64,000 nucleotides of DNA from Nocardioides sp. (GTDB taxonomy: Bacteria > Actinomycetota > Actinomycetes > Propionibacteriales > Nocardioidaceae). Both the position numbers and the translations under genes were made by a program. The stretch lies in assembly GCA_020636915.1 (NCBI GenBank), contig JACJWV010000011.1:62001-126000 (forward strand), written 5' to 3'. The notes under the pieces are model-generated. The model had not been told where the DNA came from. It saw only the letters and a program-made list of their open reading frames with translations, and ran no database searches. Positions 8,201 through 15,103 of this stretch are shown here, one piece after another (the first letter of the stretch is position 1; each line of letters begins with the position of its first letter).

Positions 8201-8749
8201 CTAGGTCAGCAGCCCGTCGGCAATGACCTCGAGCATCGGCCGGACCTGGGCGACGTCGAGGTCGCTGTTGTCGGCGATCGTGGCGACGCCCCCGACCAGG
8301 CGGCTGACCTGGATCGCGTCGACGCTCTCGCGCAGCGAGCCGTGCGCGCGGAGCTCGTCGAGGACGCGCCCGTTCGACTCGCTGAGCACCTGGCACTTGG
8401 TGCGGATCGGCGAGCTCGGGTCGCCCATCGCGGAGGTGAGCTTGGCGGGGCCGCCCTTGTGCTGGCTGATGAGCGCGACGTACTGCTCGAACCAGTTCAG
8501 CAGCAGGTCGCGGTCGGAGCCCTCGAACGCGAGCGCCTTGTCGGCGGTCTCGGTGACCCGGTCCACCCAGGACTGCATGATCGCGTCGAGCAGGTTCTCC
8601 CGCGTCGGGAAGTGCCGGTAGAGCGTGCCCGGCCCCACGCCGGCCCGCTTGGCGACCTCGTCGAGCGAGGCGTCGTACCCCTGCTCGCGGAAGACCTCGC
8701 GGGCGACCTCGACGATGCGGTCGTAGTTGCGCCTGGCATCGGCACGCAC
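8201..8749 (-). CDS. TetR-family repressor
   Basis: From GTG at 8749 the product is about 182 residues, starting VRADARRNYDRIVEVAREVF, the usual beginning of TetR proteins; an upstream ATG at 8818 would add a leader that covers the divergent promoter and is less likely. The DNA-binding part contains LDEVAKRAGVGPGTLYRHFPTRENLL (helix-turn-helix). The C-terminal helical domain should bind a ligand. It is divergent from a DHA2 drug-efflux-type transporter, with a palindromic operator candidate between the genes, the usual arrangement for a repressor of its neighbouring pump. The inducer is unknown. Confidence 0.88.
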   Translation of the reverse strand: MRADARRNYDRIVEVAREVFREQGYDASLDEVAKRAGVGPGTLYRHFPTRENLLDAIMQSWVDRVTETADKALAFEGSDRDLLLNWFEQYVALISQHKGGPAKLTSAMGDPSSPIRTKCQVLSESNGRVLDELRAHGSLRESVDAIQVSRLVGGVATIADNSDLDVAQVRPMLEVIADGLLT

Positions 8750-8769
8750 GGATTCCCACCTCAAAGGGC

Positions 8770-8798
8770 TTGCTAAACGGAGAGTGCCTCCGTATTGT
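8770..8798 (+). promoter_or_regulatory. Promoter with embedded TetR operator candidate
   Basis: TTGCTA (8770-8775) and TATTGT (8793-8798) are 17 bases apart and resemble -35 and -10 boxes, four of six matches each. Between them is a perfect inverted repeat ACGGAG-N5-CTCCGT (8777-8793). A repressor bound there would block the promoter of the downstream MFS gene. The operator assignment is inference from position and symmetry. Confidence 0.55.
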
Positions 8799-8870
8799 TC
8801 GAGAGGAAGCGGAGCCATCCTCCGGATCTACTGTACCTCGGCCCACCCGGCCAGAACAGGACTCACCACC

Positions 8871-10352
8871 ATGTCCTCGAGCACCACCACCCACACCCCC
8901 CTGCCCACCGAGCTGCCGCCGAACGCCGGCCGCGCAGCCGCGGGCATCGCGATCGTCCTGGTCGCCCAGCTGATGATCGTCCTGGACGCCACCGTCGTGA
9001 ACGTCGCCCTGCCCCGCATCGACGAGGACCTCGGCTTCGGCCCCGCGTCCCTGTCGTGGGTCCTCAACGCCTACACGCTCGCCTTCGGCGGCCTGCTGCT
9101 CCTCGGCGGCCGCCTCGGCGACGTCTTCGGCCGCCTCAAGGTCTTCGAGATCGGGCTGGCGGTCTTCACCCTGGGCTCCGCCCTCGGCGGCCTCGCCCAG
9201 ACGCCCGGCCAGCTGGTGGCCGCGCGCACCTTCCAGGGCGTCGGCGCCGCGCTCGCGGCCCCGAGCGTCCTGGCCCTGCTCACCACGAGCGCACCCGACG
9301 AGGCGGCGCGCAACCGCGCGCTGGCGCTCTTCGGTGCCGTCTCCTCCGGCGGCGCGTCGATCGGCCTGATCCTCGGTGGCTTGCTCACCGACGTCGGCTC
9401 CTGGCGCTGGACGCTGTTCATCAACGTGCCGATCGGTCTCGCCGTGATCGTGCTCGCGCCGCGGTTCGTCACCGAGACGCCGCGTCGCTCGGGCCGCTTC
9501 GACGTGGTCGGCGCCCTCACCGCCACCGGCGGGGCCGTCGCCCTGGTGTGGACCCTGATCGGTACGCCGGAGCACGGCTGGGTCTCGGCCCGGACCGTCG
9601 CCGGCTTCGCGGTGGGCGTGGCCCTGCTGGCCCTGCTGGCGCGCACCGAGCTGCGGCACCCGCACCCGCTGGTGCAGCCGCACCTGGTCCGCAACCGCAA
9701 CCGCGTCGGCGCGCTGGCCGTGATGGCGCTGCTGCTCGGCGCCAACCTGTCGATGTTCTTCCTGGTCGTCCAGTACGTCCAGGGCGTGCTCGGCTTCGGG
9801 CCACTGATGGCCGGCGTCGCGTTCCTGCCGTTCAGCCTGGGCATCTTCGCCACCTCGCGGGTCACCCCGGCCCTGCTCGGCCGGTTCGGCCCGCGGCCGA
9901 TGATGCTGGTCGGCACGGGCACGCTGGCCCTCGCCTACGCCTGGCTGAGCACGATCGGCACCGGCGACACCTACCTCGCCGCGGTCTTCGGCCCGATGGC
10001 CCTGGCCGGCATCTCCTCGGCGCTCACCTTCATGCCGGTGACCGTGATCGTGCTCTCCGGCGTCGAGCCGGAGCACGCGGGCTCGGCCTCCGGCCTGCTC
10101 CAGACGACCCAGCAGCTCGGCGGCGCCGTCGGCGTCGGCGTCATCGTGTCGGTGTACGCCGCCGGCGCGCTGCCGGGCCAGCTCGTCCCGGGCATGGCAG
10201 CGGCCTTCCTCACCTCGGCCACGTTCGCGGCCCTGGCGCTGGTGGTCACCGCGCTGGTGATCCGCACCCGTCGGCCCGAGGGCGCGACCGAGGGTCCGAC
10301 CGAGGCCGCGCCCGAGGAGCTCGTCGAGGCGGTGGCCGCCGAGGCGGCCTGA
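8871..10352 (+). CDS. DHA2-family MFS efflux transporter (EmrB/QacA type)
   Basis: The 493-residue protein starts at ATG 8871 with ACAGGA just upstream. It has about 14 hydrophobic segments. LDATVVNVALPRI in helix 1 and GGRLGDVFGRLKVF (motif A, loop 2-3) are typical of proton-driven DHA2 exporters, and ARTFQGVGAALAAPS resembles the antiporter motif C region. A long acidic tail rich in Glu and Ala ends the protein. It is divergent from, and probably repressed by, the TetR gene at 8201. The substrate (drug, dye, or own metabolite) cannot be told. Confidence 0.9.
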   Translation: MSSSTTTHTPLPTELPPNAGRAAAGIAIVLVAQLMIVLDATVVNVALPRIDEDLGFGPASLSWVLNAYTLAFGGLLLLGGRLGDVFGRLKVFEIGLAVFTLGSALGGLAQTPGQLVAARTFQGVGAALAAPSVLALLTTSAPDEAARNRALALFGAVSSGGASIGLILGGLLTDVGSWRWTLFINVPIGLAVIVLAPRFVTETPRRSGRFDVVGALTATGGAVALVWTLIGTPEHGWVSARTVAGFAVGVALLALLARTELRHPHPLVQPHLVRNRNRVGALAVMALLLGANLSMFFLVVQYVQGVLGFGPLMAGVAFLPFSLGIFATSRVTPALLGRFGPRPMMLVGTGTLALAYAWLSTIGTGDTYLAAVFGPMALAGISSALTFMPVTVIVLSGVEPEHAGSASGLLQTTQQLGGAVGVGVIVSVYAAGALPGQLVPGMAAAFLTSATFAALALVVTALVIRTRRPEGATEGPTEAAPEELVEAVAAEAA

Positions 10353-10362
10353 CCCGGACGGA

Positions 10363-10563
10363 TCAGTCGGCGCCGGTCCCCGCGAGTGCGGGGGCCGGCG
10401 TCCACGCGTACCCGTCCCACCACCAGTGGCCGTCGGTGCTCACCAGCGGCACCCCCTGCACCGGGTCGGCGTGGAAGTGCGGCACCAGCCCGAGGAACGG
10501 CTGGGTGCTCCAGGTGGCGCCGGGCTCCTCGTCGTACGTCTCGATGACGTTCTCGTCGTCCAT
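10363..10563 (-). CDS. Small acidic protein with WWxDGxAWTP motif
   Basis: The 66-residue product starts MDDENVIETYDEEPG and contains HWWWDGYAWTPAPA, the tryptophan-rich pattern seen in DUF2510-like small domains of actinobacteria (yWDGxxWTxp). No signal peptide or membrane segment is present. It ends 10 bases after the convergent MFS gene. Function unknown. Its start is followed upstream by a GGGGGGAGA-like ribosome-binding sequence on the minus strand, which supports it being a real gene. Confidence 0.6.
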   Translation of the reverse strand: MDDENVIETYDEEPGATWSTQPFLGLVPHFHADPVQGVPLVSTDGHWWWDGYAWTPAPALAGTGAD

Positions 10564-10660
10564 GACCGTCTCCCCCCAGGATCAGATCGGTCCGACCAGC
10601 GTGCGCCCCTCTGAGCCCGGTCGCGGCGACTTGAGCAAACCTTGCAACGGCCGACTGCGC

Positions 10661-10680
10661 GAACTACAGATCTGTAGTTC
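10661..10680. promoter_or_regulatory. Perfect 20-bp palindrome (operator candidate)
   Basis: GAACTACAGATCTGTAGTTC is fully self-complementary and AT-richer than its surroundings. It lies between the divergent genes at 10563 and 10773. GTTC-ACGA-GAAC (10677-10688) overlaps its right end. It could be a repressor operator; the regulator is not identified. Confidence 0.6.
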
Positions 10681-10772
10681 ACGAGAACTCCTGTTACTGG
10701 TGTGATTGCTGAGGTTATGGTGACGTGGCCTCACCTGGGGCACCTCTTCCCCCCCGTGCCAGGAGAACCGCC

Positions 10773-12173
10773 ATGCACCCCCCGGCCCGCGCCCCGTTCC
10801 GACGGATCCTCGCCGCCCTCGCCGGCGGTGCCGTCGCCGCCGCCCTGCTCGCGACCGTGACCGTCGGCGGAGAGGCGGCGGCCGACGAGTCGACCCGCTC
10901 CGCCCGGGTCACGAACCCGGTCACGCCCGGTGACTTCACCGGCTACGGCTTCGACCAGTGCATGACGCCCAGTCAGGCGACCATGGACCGCTGGCTGCAG
11001 AGCTCGCCGTTCCTCGCCGTCGGGGTCTACGCCTCCGGCGCCTCGCGCGCCTGCCGCTACCAGCCCGAGCTCACCGCGGGCTGGGTGAGCACCCAGCTGC
11101 GCAAGGGCTGGCGGATCCTGCCGATCACCCTCGGCCCGCAGGCGTCCTGCCAGCCGCGCTTCCCCCGGTACGGCGACGACCCGACGATCATCCCCAAGCC
11201 CGGCGCCCAGGGCCGCTACGGCAAGGCGCGCAAGCAGGGCAGCGCCGAGGCCGCCTCGAGCGTCGCCGACGCGAAGGCGCTCGGCATCGTCGAGGGCAGC
11301 ACGCTCTGGTACGACCTCGAGGGCTTCGACCTCCGCGACACCCGGTGCCGCGAGTCGGCGCTGGCGTTCCTCAGCAGCTGGACCTGGCGGATCCACCGGC
11401 TCGGCTACCAGTCGGGTGTCTACTCGAGCGCCGGCTCGGGCATCAAGATGCTCGACGACGCCCGCCACAACGCGCGCTCCGACATCGAGCTGCCCGACCA
11501 GATCTGGATCGCGCGCTGGGACGGCCGCGCCAACACCGAGACCGAGGCGCAGTACCTGCGCGCCGACGGCTGGCGGCCGCACGCCCGGGTCAAGCAGTAC
11601 CAGGGCGGGCACGACGAGCGGTGGGGCGGCGTGACGATCAACATCGACCGCGACTACCTCGACGTCGGCCGGGGGTCGGTGGCCGCGCCCGAGACGCACT
11701 GCGACGGCATCCACATCGGCTTCGGCACCTACCCCACGATCGTCCCGGGCACCGGCGAGGACGCGCCGCCGGTCCGTCGGGTCAAGGCCCTGCAGTGCCT
11801 CCTGCACGAGCAGGGGCTCTACTCCGGCCGCTTCAACGGCGTCTACAACACCGCCACGCAGTCGGCCGCCCAGGCGTTCCAGACCAAGCGGGGGTTCCCC
11901 GTCTCCACGACCTGGACCAAGCGCAGCTGGATGTCGCTGCTCATCGCCGGCGACCGGCCGGTCGTGAAGTACGGCTCCGCCGGCCCGGCGGTCCGCCGGG
12001 TCCAGCGCGCCCTCAACGCCGTCACCGACCGGGCGACCCCGCTGCGGGCGACCGGCGTCTTCGACGCCACCACCACCATCGCCGTCCGCGCCTGGCAGAA
12101 GTCGATCGGCATCGAGCAGTCCGGCGTGGTCGGCACCGTCGCCTGGAAGGCGTTCGCGGCCGGCCGTCGCTGA
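10773..12173 (+). CDS. Secreted glycoside-hydrolase-like protein (DUF1906) with two peptidoglycan-binding domains
   Basis: ATG 10773 with AGGAGA at 10761-10766 gives 466 residues. A signal peptide (RRILAALAGGAVAAALLATV) precedes an AxA-like cleavage region near residue 38. Residues about 50-270 match DUF1906/Rv2525c-like glycoside-hydrolase-fold domains: GYGFDQCMTPS, FLAVGVYASGASRAC, GSTLWYDLEGFD with conserved acidic residues, and YQSGVYSSAGSG. Two peptidoglycan-binding repeats follow (ALQCLLHEQGLYSGRFNGVY and VRRVQRALNAVTD...GVFDATTTIAVRAWQ). It most likely acts on or in the cell wall. A strong palindrome lies 93 bases upstream. Confidence 0.88.
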   Translation: MHPPARAPFRRILAALAGGAVAAALLATVTVGGEAAADESTRSARVTNPVTPGDFTGYGFDQCMTPSQATMDRWLQSSPFLAVGVYASGASRACRYQPELTAGWVSTQLRKGWRILPITLGPQASCQPRFPRYGDDPTIIPKPGAQGRYGKARKQGSAEAASSVADAKALGIVEGSTLWYDLEGFDLRDTRCRESALAFLSSWTWRIHRLGYQSGVYSSAGSGIKMLDDARHNARSDIELPDQIWIARWDGRANTETEAQYLRADGWRPHARVKQYQGGHDERWGGVTINIDRDYLDVGRGSVAAPETHCDGIHIGFGTYPTIVPGTGEDAPPVRRVKALQCLLHEQGLYSGRFNGVYNTATQSAAQAFQTKRGFPVSTTWTKRSWMSLLIAGDRPVVKYGSAGPAVRRVQRALNAVTDRATPLRATGVFDATTTIAVRAWQKSIGIEQSGVVGTVAWKAFAAGRR

Positions 12174-12196
12174 GCCTGTCGGGCGGGCGGCTGGTG

Positions 12197-12270
12197 CTGT
12201 AACGCCCTGTGACACCTTGTACCCACCCTGTTGGAACCGGGTGGGTACAGGCAGTAACAGGGCGTTACAG
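12197..12270. terminator. 74-bp nested inverted repeat between convergent genes
   Basis: The outer stem pairs CTGTAACGCCCTGT (12197-12210) with its perfect complement at 12257-12270. The inner stem pairs TGTACCCACCC (12219-12229) with 12239-12249, leaving a nine-base loop. It sits between the convergent ends at 12173 and 12313 and could terminate both transcripts. No U-run follows, so the role is inferred. Confidence 0.65.
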
Positions 12271-12312
12271 CTGGCGGCCCGAGCGGACCGCCGCGGCCGA
12301 GGCCGAGGGCGC

Positions 12313-12759
12313 TCAGCCGGCGGGCGGGCCGACGAGGAGCGCGAGGCCGGTGAGGGCGACGACCGCCAGCGCGCCGGTCGCGGCGGCGTGGAGCGGGTTG
12401 CGGACCAACCACGCGGCGAGGGCCTCGACCCGGCCGGCGGGCCGGTCCGCGCGCAGCCGCCACGAGGCCGAGAGTGCGCCGCGGCGCTCGGCGTACCGGT
12501 CGAAGAGGACGGTCGCGAACGGCGGCACCGAGGACACCAGCCCCAGCAGCGTCCGGCCGCGGGACCAGCGCTGGTCGACGGCGACCAGGACGGCCGTGAG
12601 GCAGTAGGCGATGAACACGACGCCGTGGAGCATGCCGAAGACGCGGACGCCGAGCTCGGTGGTGCCGGTGACGTACTTGAGGACCATCCCGAGCAGCAGC
12701 AGGGCCCAGGTGACCGCCTCGGCGACCGCGACCCGGCGGAAGAGGAGCAGCGGGCTCAC
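12313..12759 (-). CDS. DUF3817 integral membrane protein
   Basis: The 148-residue protein has hydrophobic segments at about 10-28 (EAVTWALLLLGMVLKYVTG), 38-60 (VRVFGMLHGVVFIAYCLTAVLVAV), 70-85 and 122-145. The segment FGMLHGVVFIAYC and the RTLLGLVSSVPPFATVLFDR block are the signature of DUF3817, small membrane proteins common in actinobacteria. It starts 4 bases inside the end of purQ and is likely cotranscribed with purSQ. Function unknown. Confidence 0.8.
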   Translation of the reverse strand: MSPLLLFRRVAVAEAVTWALLLLGMVLKYVTGTTELGVRVFGMLHGVVFIAYCLTAVLVAVDQRWSRGRTLLGLVSSVPPFATVLFDRYAERRGALSASWRLRADRPAGRVEALAAWLVRNPLHAAATGALAVVALTGLALLVGPPAG

Positions 12760-13424
12760 GCGAGGACGGCTGCGGCCAGGCTGGTGAAGAAGCCGAGGCC
12801 GTCGGTGCCGGCGCCGGTCAGCGACTCGACCGCGTGCTCGGGGTGCGGCATCAGGCCGACGACGTTGCCCCGCTCGTTGGTGATGCCGGCGATGTCGCGC
12901 ATCGAGCCGTTCGGGTTGTCGTCGAGGTAGCGCGCGACGACGCGACCCTCACCCTCGAGTCGGTCGAGCGTGTCGGCGTCGGCGACGAACCCGCCCTCGC
13001 CGTTCTTGAGGACGATGGTGACCTCGGCGCCCTCGTCGTACGCCGACGTCCAGGGCGTCCGGGTGTTCTCGATGCGGAGCCGCTGGTCGCGGCACACGAA
13101 CTTGCGGTGGTCGTTGCGGATCAGCGCGCCCGGCAGCAGGTGGGACTCGCACAGGATCTGGAAGCCGTTGCAGATGCCGAGGACCGGCAGGCCCCGACCG
13201 GCCGCCTCGATCACCTCGGTCATCACCGGTGAGAAGCGGGAGATCGCGCCGCAGCGCAGGTAGTCGCCGTACGAGAACCCGCCCGGCAGCACCACCGCGT
13301 CGACGCCACGGAGGTCGTGGTCGCCGTGCCACAGCGCCACCGCCTCGTGGCCGCCGATGCGGACCGCGCGCTGGGCGTCGACGTCGTCGAGGGAGCCCGG
13401 GAAGGTGACGACCCCGACCTTCAC
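12756..13424 (-). CDS. purQ: Phosphoribosylformylglycinamidine synthase glutaminase subunit PurQ
   Basis: The 222-residue class I glutamine amidotransferase releases ammonia for PurL. The nucleophile elbow LPVLGICNGFQILCE carries the catalytic cysteine near residue 88, and the LMPHPEHAVE block carries the histidine-glutamate pair near residues 197-199. VVLPGGFSYGDYLR is the conserved oxyanion strand. It overlaps purS by 4 bases (ATGA type), which implies translational coupling. Confidence 0.97.
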   Translation of the reverse strand: MKVGVVTFPGSLDDVDAQRAVRIGGHEAVALWHGDHDLRGVDAVVLPGGFSYGDYLRCGAISRFSPVMTEVIEAAGRGLPVLGICNGFQILCESHLLPGALIRNDHRKFVCRDQRLRIENTRTPWTSAYDEGAEVTIVLKNGEGGFVADADTLDRLEGEGRVVARYLDDNPNGSMRDIAGITNERGNVVGLMPHPEHAVESLTGAGTDGLGFFTSLAAAVLA

Positions 13425-13693
13425 GAGACGGTCTCCACCGAGGTCGGGAGGGTCTCGACCGACACCGTGTAGTCCTCGATCACCGGGTTGGAGAGCAGGG
13501 TGGCCGCCATCTGGCGCACCTGCTCGACGACGTCGTCGGTGAGCTCGCCGTCGATCTCGAGCTCGAACCGCTTGCCCTGACGGACGTCGGTGACGCCGGT
13601 GAAGCCCAGGCGGGGCAGGGCGCCGAGCACGGCCTTGCCCTGGGGGTCGAGGATCTCGGGCTTGGGCATGACGTCGACGACTACGCGAGGCAC
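13421..13693 (-). CDS. purS: Phosphoribosylformylglycinamidine synthase subunit PurS
   Basis: The product is 90 residues from a GTG at 13693 (VPRVVVDVMPKPEILDPQGK). This matches the usual PurS start and length. The block GFTGVTDVRQGKRFELEID is the signature. PurS forms a dimer that joins PurL and PurQ. The stop overlaps the purQ start. The larger open frame continuing upstream is antisense to the next gene and is not coding. Confidence 0.95.
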   Translation of the reverse strand: MPRVVVDVMPKPEILDPQGKAVLGALPRLGFTGVTDVRQGKRFELEIDGELTDDVVEQVRQMAATLLSNPVIEDYTVSVETLPTSVETVS

Positions 13694-13744
13694 GGGCCCC
13701 AGCGTAACGGTCGGCGCGCCGAGCGCCTGCGGCAGACTGGGGTC

Positions 13745-14260
13745 ATGAGCCTGTCCTCCGGCATCCCCGGCAGCCCCGGCATGAATCCGCTGCGCCTGCA
13801 GTACCCGCAGTCGCTGGCCGTGTACGACGACTACGCGGCCGCCCAGAAGACCGTGGACTTCCTCAGCGACAACAAGTTCCCGGTCGAGCACCTGATGATC
13901 GTCGGCACCGACCTGAAGCGGGTCGAGCGGATCACCGGCCGGCTCACGTGGGGCCGGGTCGCCGCGGGCGGCGTGCTCTCCGGCCTGTGGCTGGGGCTCT
14001 TCGTGGGCCTGATCTTCTCGTTCTTCGTCGACGAGGACGTGCTGGCGATGATCCTCTCGACGATCCTGCTCGGCGCGCTCTTCGGCCTGGTGTGGGCGCT
14101 CCTCGGCTACGCCCTCACCCGCGGCCAGCGCGACTTCTCCTCGGTGACCCAGGTCGTCGCCACCCGCTACGAGGTGCTGGTCGAGCACAAGGTCGCCGCC
14201 GACGCCCGCACGCTGCTCGCCCAGCTGCCCGGCGCGCTGCCGGACCCGTTCGCGCAGTAG
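13745..14260 (+). CDS. General-stress-protein-17M-like membrane protein
   Basis: The 171-residue protein has a soluble N-terminal domain (SLAVYDDYAAAQKTVDFLSD followed by VEHLMIVGTDLKRVERI) that matches the YflT/GSP17M fold. Two membrane helices follow (residues about 76-98 and 102-124), then a soluble tail. Such proteins are linked to general stress in Gram-positive bacteria; their mechanism is not known. Divergent from purS, 51 bases apart. Confidence 0.8.
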   Translation: MSLSSGIPGSPGMNPLRLQYPQSLAVYDDYAAAQKTVDFLSDNKFPVEHLMIVGTDLKRVERITGRLTWGRVAAGGVLSGLWLGLFVGLIFSFFVDEDVLAMILSTILLGALFGLVWALLGYALTRGQRDFSSVTQVVATRYEVLVEHKVAADARTLLAQLPGALPDPFAQ

Positions 14261-14304
14261 GCGGGACCGCACCGGGGCGGCACTCGCTGCTCGCCGTCCT
14301 CTCG

Positions 14305-14397
14305 CTCGGGATTTGTCGGCCGGCCGACAGAACCCGAGACGGGACGACGAATCCTTGTCGTCCCCGCCCGGATTTCGTCGGCCGGCCGACGAAATCC
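14305..14397. repeat. Intergenic repeat family C, copy 1
   Basis: Three hairpins in series. CTCGGG (14305-14310) pairs with CCCGAG around a GTCGGCCGGCCGAC core. GGGACGACGA pairs with TTGTCGTCCC (14341-14364). The last is a perfect 28-base palindrome at 14370-14397 with arm GGATTTCGTCGGCC. It lies between two co-directional genes. Confidence 0.85.
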
Positions 14398-14422
14398 GCC
14401 GCCCCCACGAGTCGGAGACACC

Positions 14423-15043
14423 ATGACCCTCACCACCGCACACCTCTCGATCTCGCTCGACGGGTACGTCGCCGGGCCGGACCAGTCCTTCGCCGACCCC
14501 CTCGGTCGCGGCGGGTTGGCGCTGCACCGCTGGCACCTCGGCTCCGACCAGGGCGAGGTCGACGCCCGCTGGAGCGACCGGATCCTGCGCCCCGGCTGCG
14601 CCTACGTGATGGGGCGCAACATGTTCGGCCCGGTGCGCGGCGGCTGGGACAGCTGGCGGCCCACCGACGGCTCGGGCGAGTGGCGCGGCTGGTGGGGCGA
14701 GGAGCCGCCGTACCACGCCCCGGTGTTCGTGCTCACCCACCACGAGCACGACCCGGTCGAGATGGTGGGCGGGACGACGTTCCACTTCGTCACCACCGGC
14801 TTCGCCGACGCGCTGCGGCTGGCCCGGGAGGCGGGGAACGGCGACGTGAGCGTCGCGGGCGGCGCGTCGACCGTGCGCCAGGCGATCGCCGCGGGCGAGC
14901 TCGACGAGCTCACGCTCGACATCGCCCCGGTCGTCCTCGGCGGGGGCGAGCGGATCTTCGACGGCAGCATTCGGCCGACGCTGGAGATCCTCGAGGCCGA
15001 GCACTCCCCGCTCGCCACGCACGTCCGCTACCGGGTGGGATGA
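14423..15043 (+). CDS. Dihydrofolate reductase-like (RibD C-terminal domain) protein
   Basis: The 206-residue protein starts HLSISLDGYVAGPDQSF, the typical first strand of RibD_C/DHFR-fold reductases. It continues with YVMGRNMFGPVRGGWD, PVFVLTHHEHDPVEM, FHFVTTGFADALRLAREAGN and the nucleotide-binding VAGGASTVRQAIAAGELDEL. It ends VVLGGGERIFDG. It should be an NAD(P)H-dependent reductase; the natural substrate of this subfamily is not established. It stands alone between repeat C1 and the convergent acyl-CoA ligase gene. Confidence 0.9.
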   Translation: MTLTTAHLSISLDGYVAGPDQSFADPLGRGGLALHRWHLGSDQGEVDARWSDRILRPGCAYVMGRNMFGPVRGGWDSWRPTDGSGEWRGWWGEEPPYHAPVFVLTHHEHDPVEMVGGTTFHFVTTGFADALRLAREAGNGDVSVAGGASTVRQAIAAGELDELTLDIAPVVLGGGERIFDGSIRPTLEILEAEHSPLATHVRYRVG

Positions 15044-15103
15044 GCCCGGGACCTGGGCAACCTGCCCGGGAGAACGCGCAGTGCCGCGCCGGCCCGCAAC
15101 CCC

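Noticed and set aside
10661..10680. BlaI/CopY-type operator
   Set aside because: Those sites have TACA and TGTA two bases apart; here the spacing is four, and no blaI-like gene is near.
13694..15022. Large minus-strand frame upstream of purS
   Set aside because: It is the complement of the DHFR-like and GSP17M-like genes and shows only Arg/Ala/Gly-rich shadow composition.
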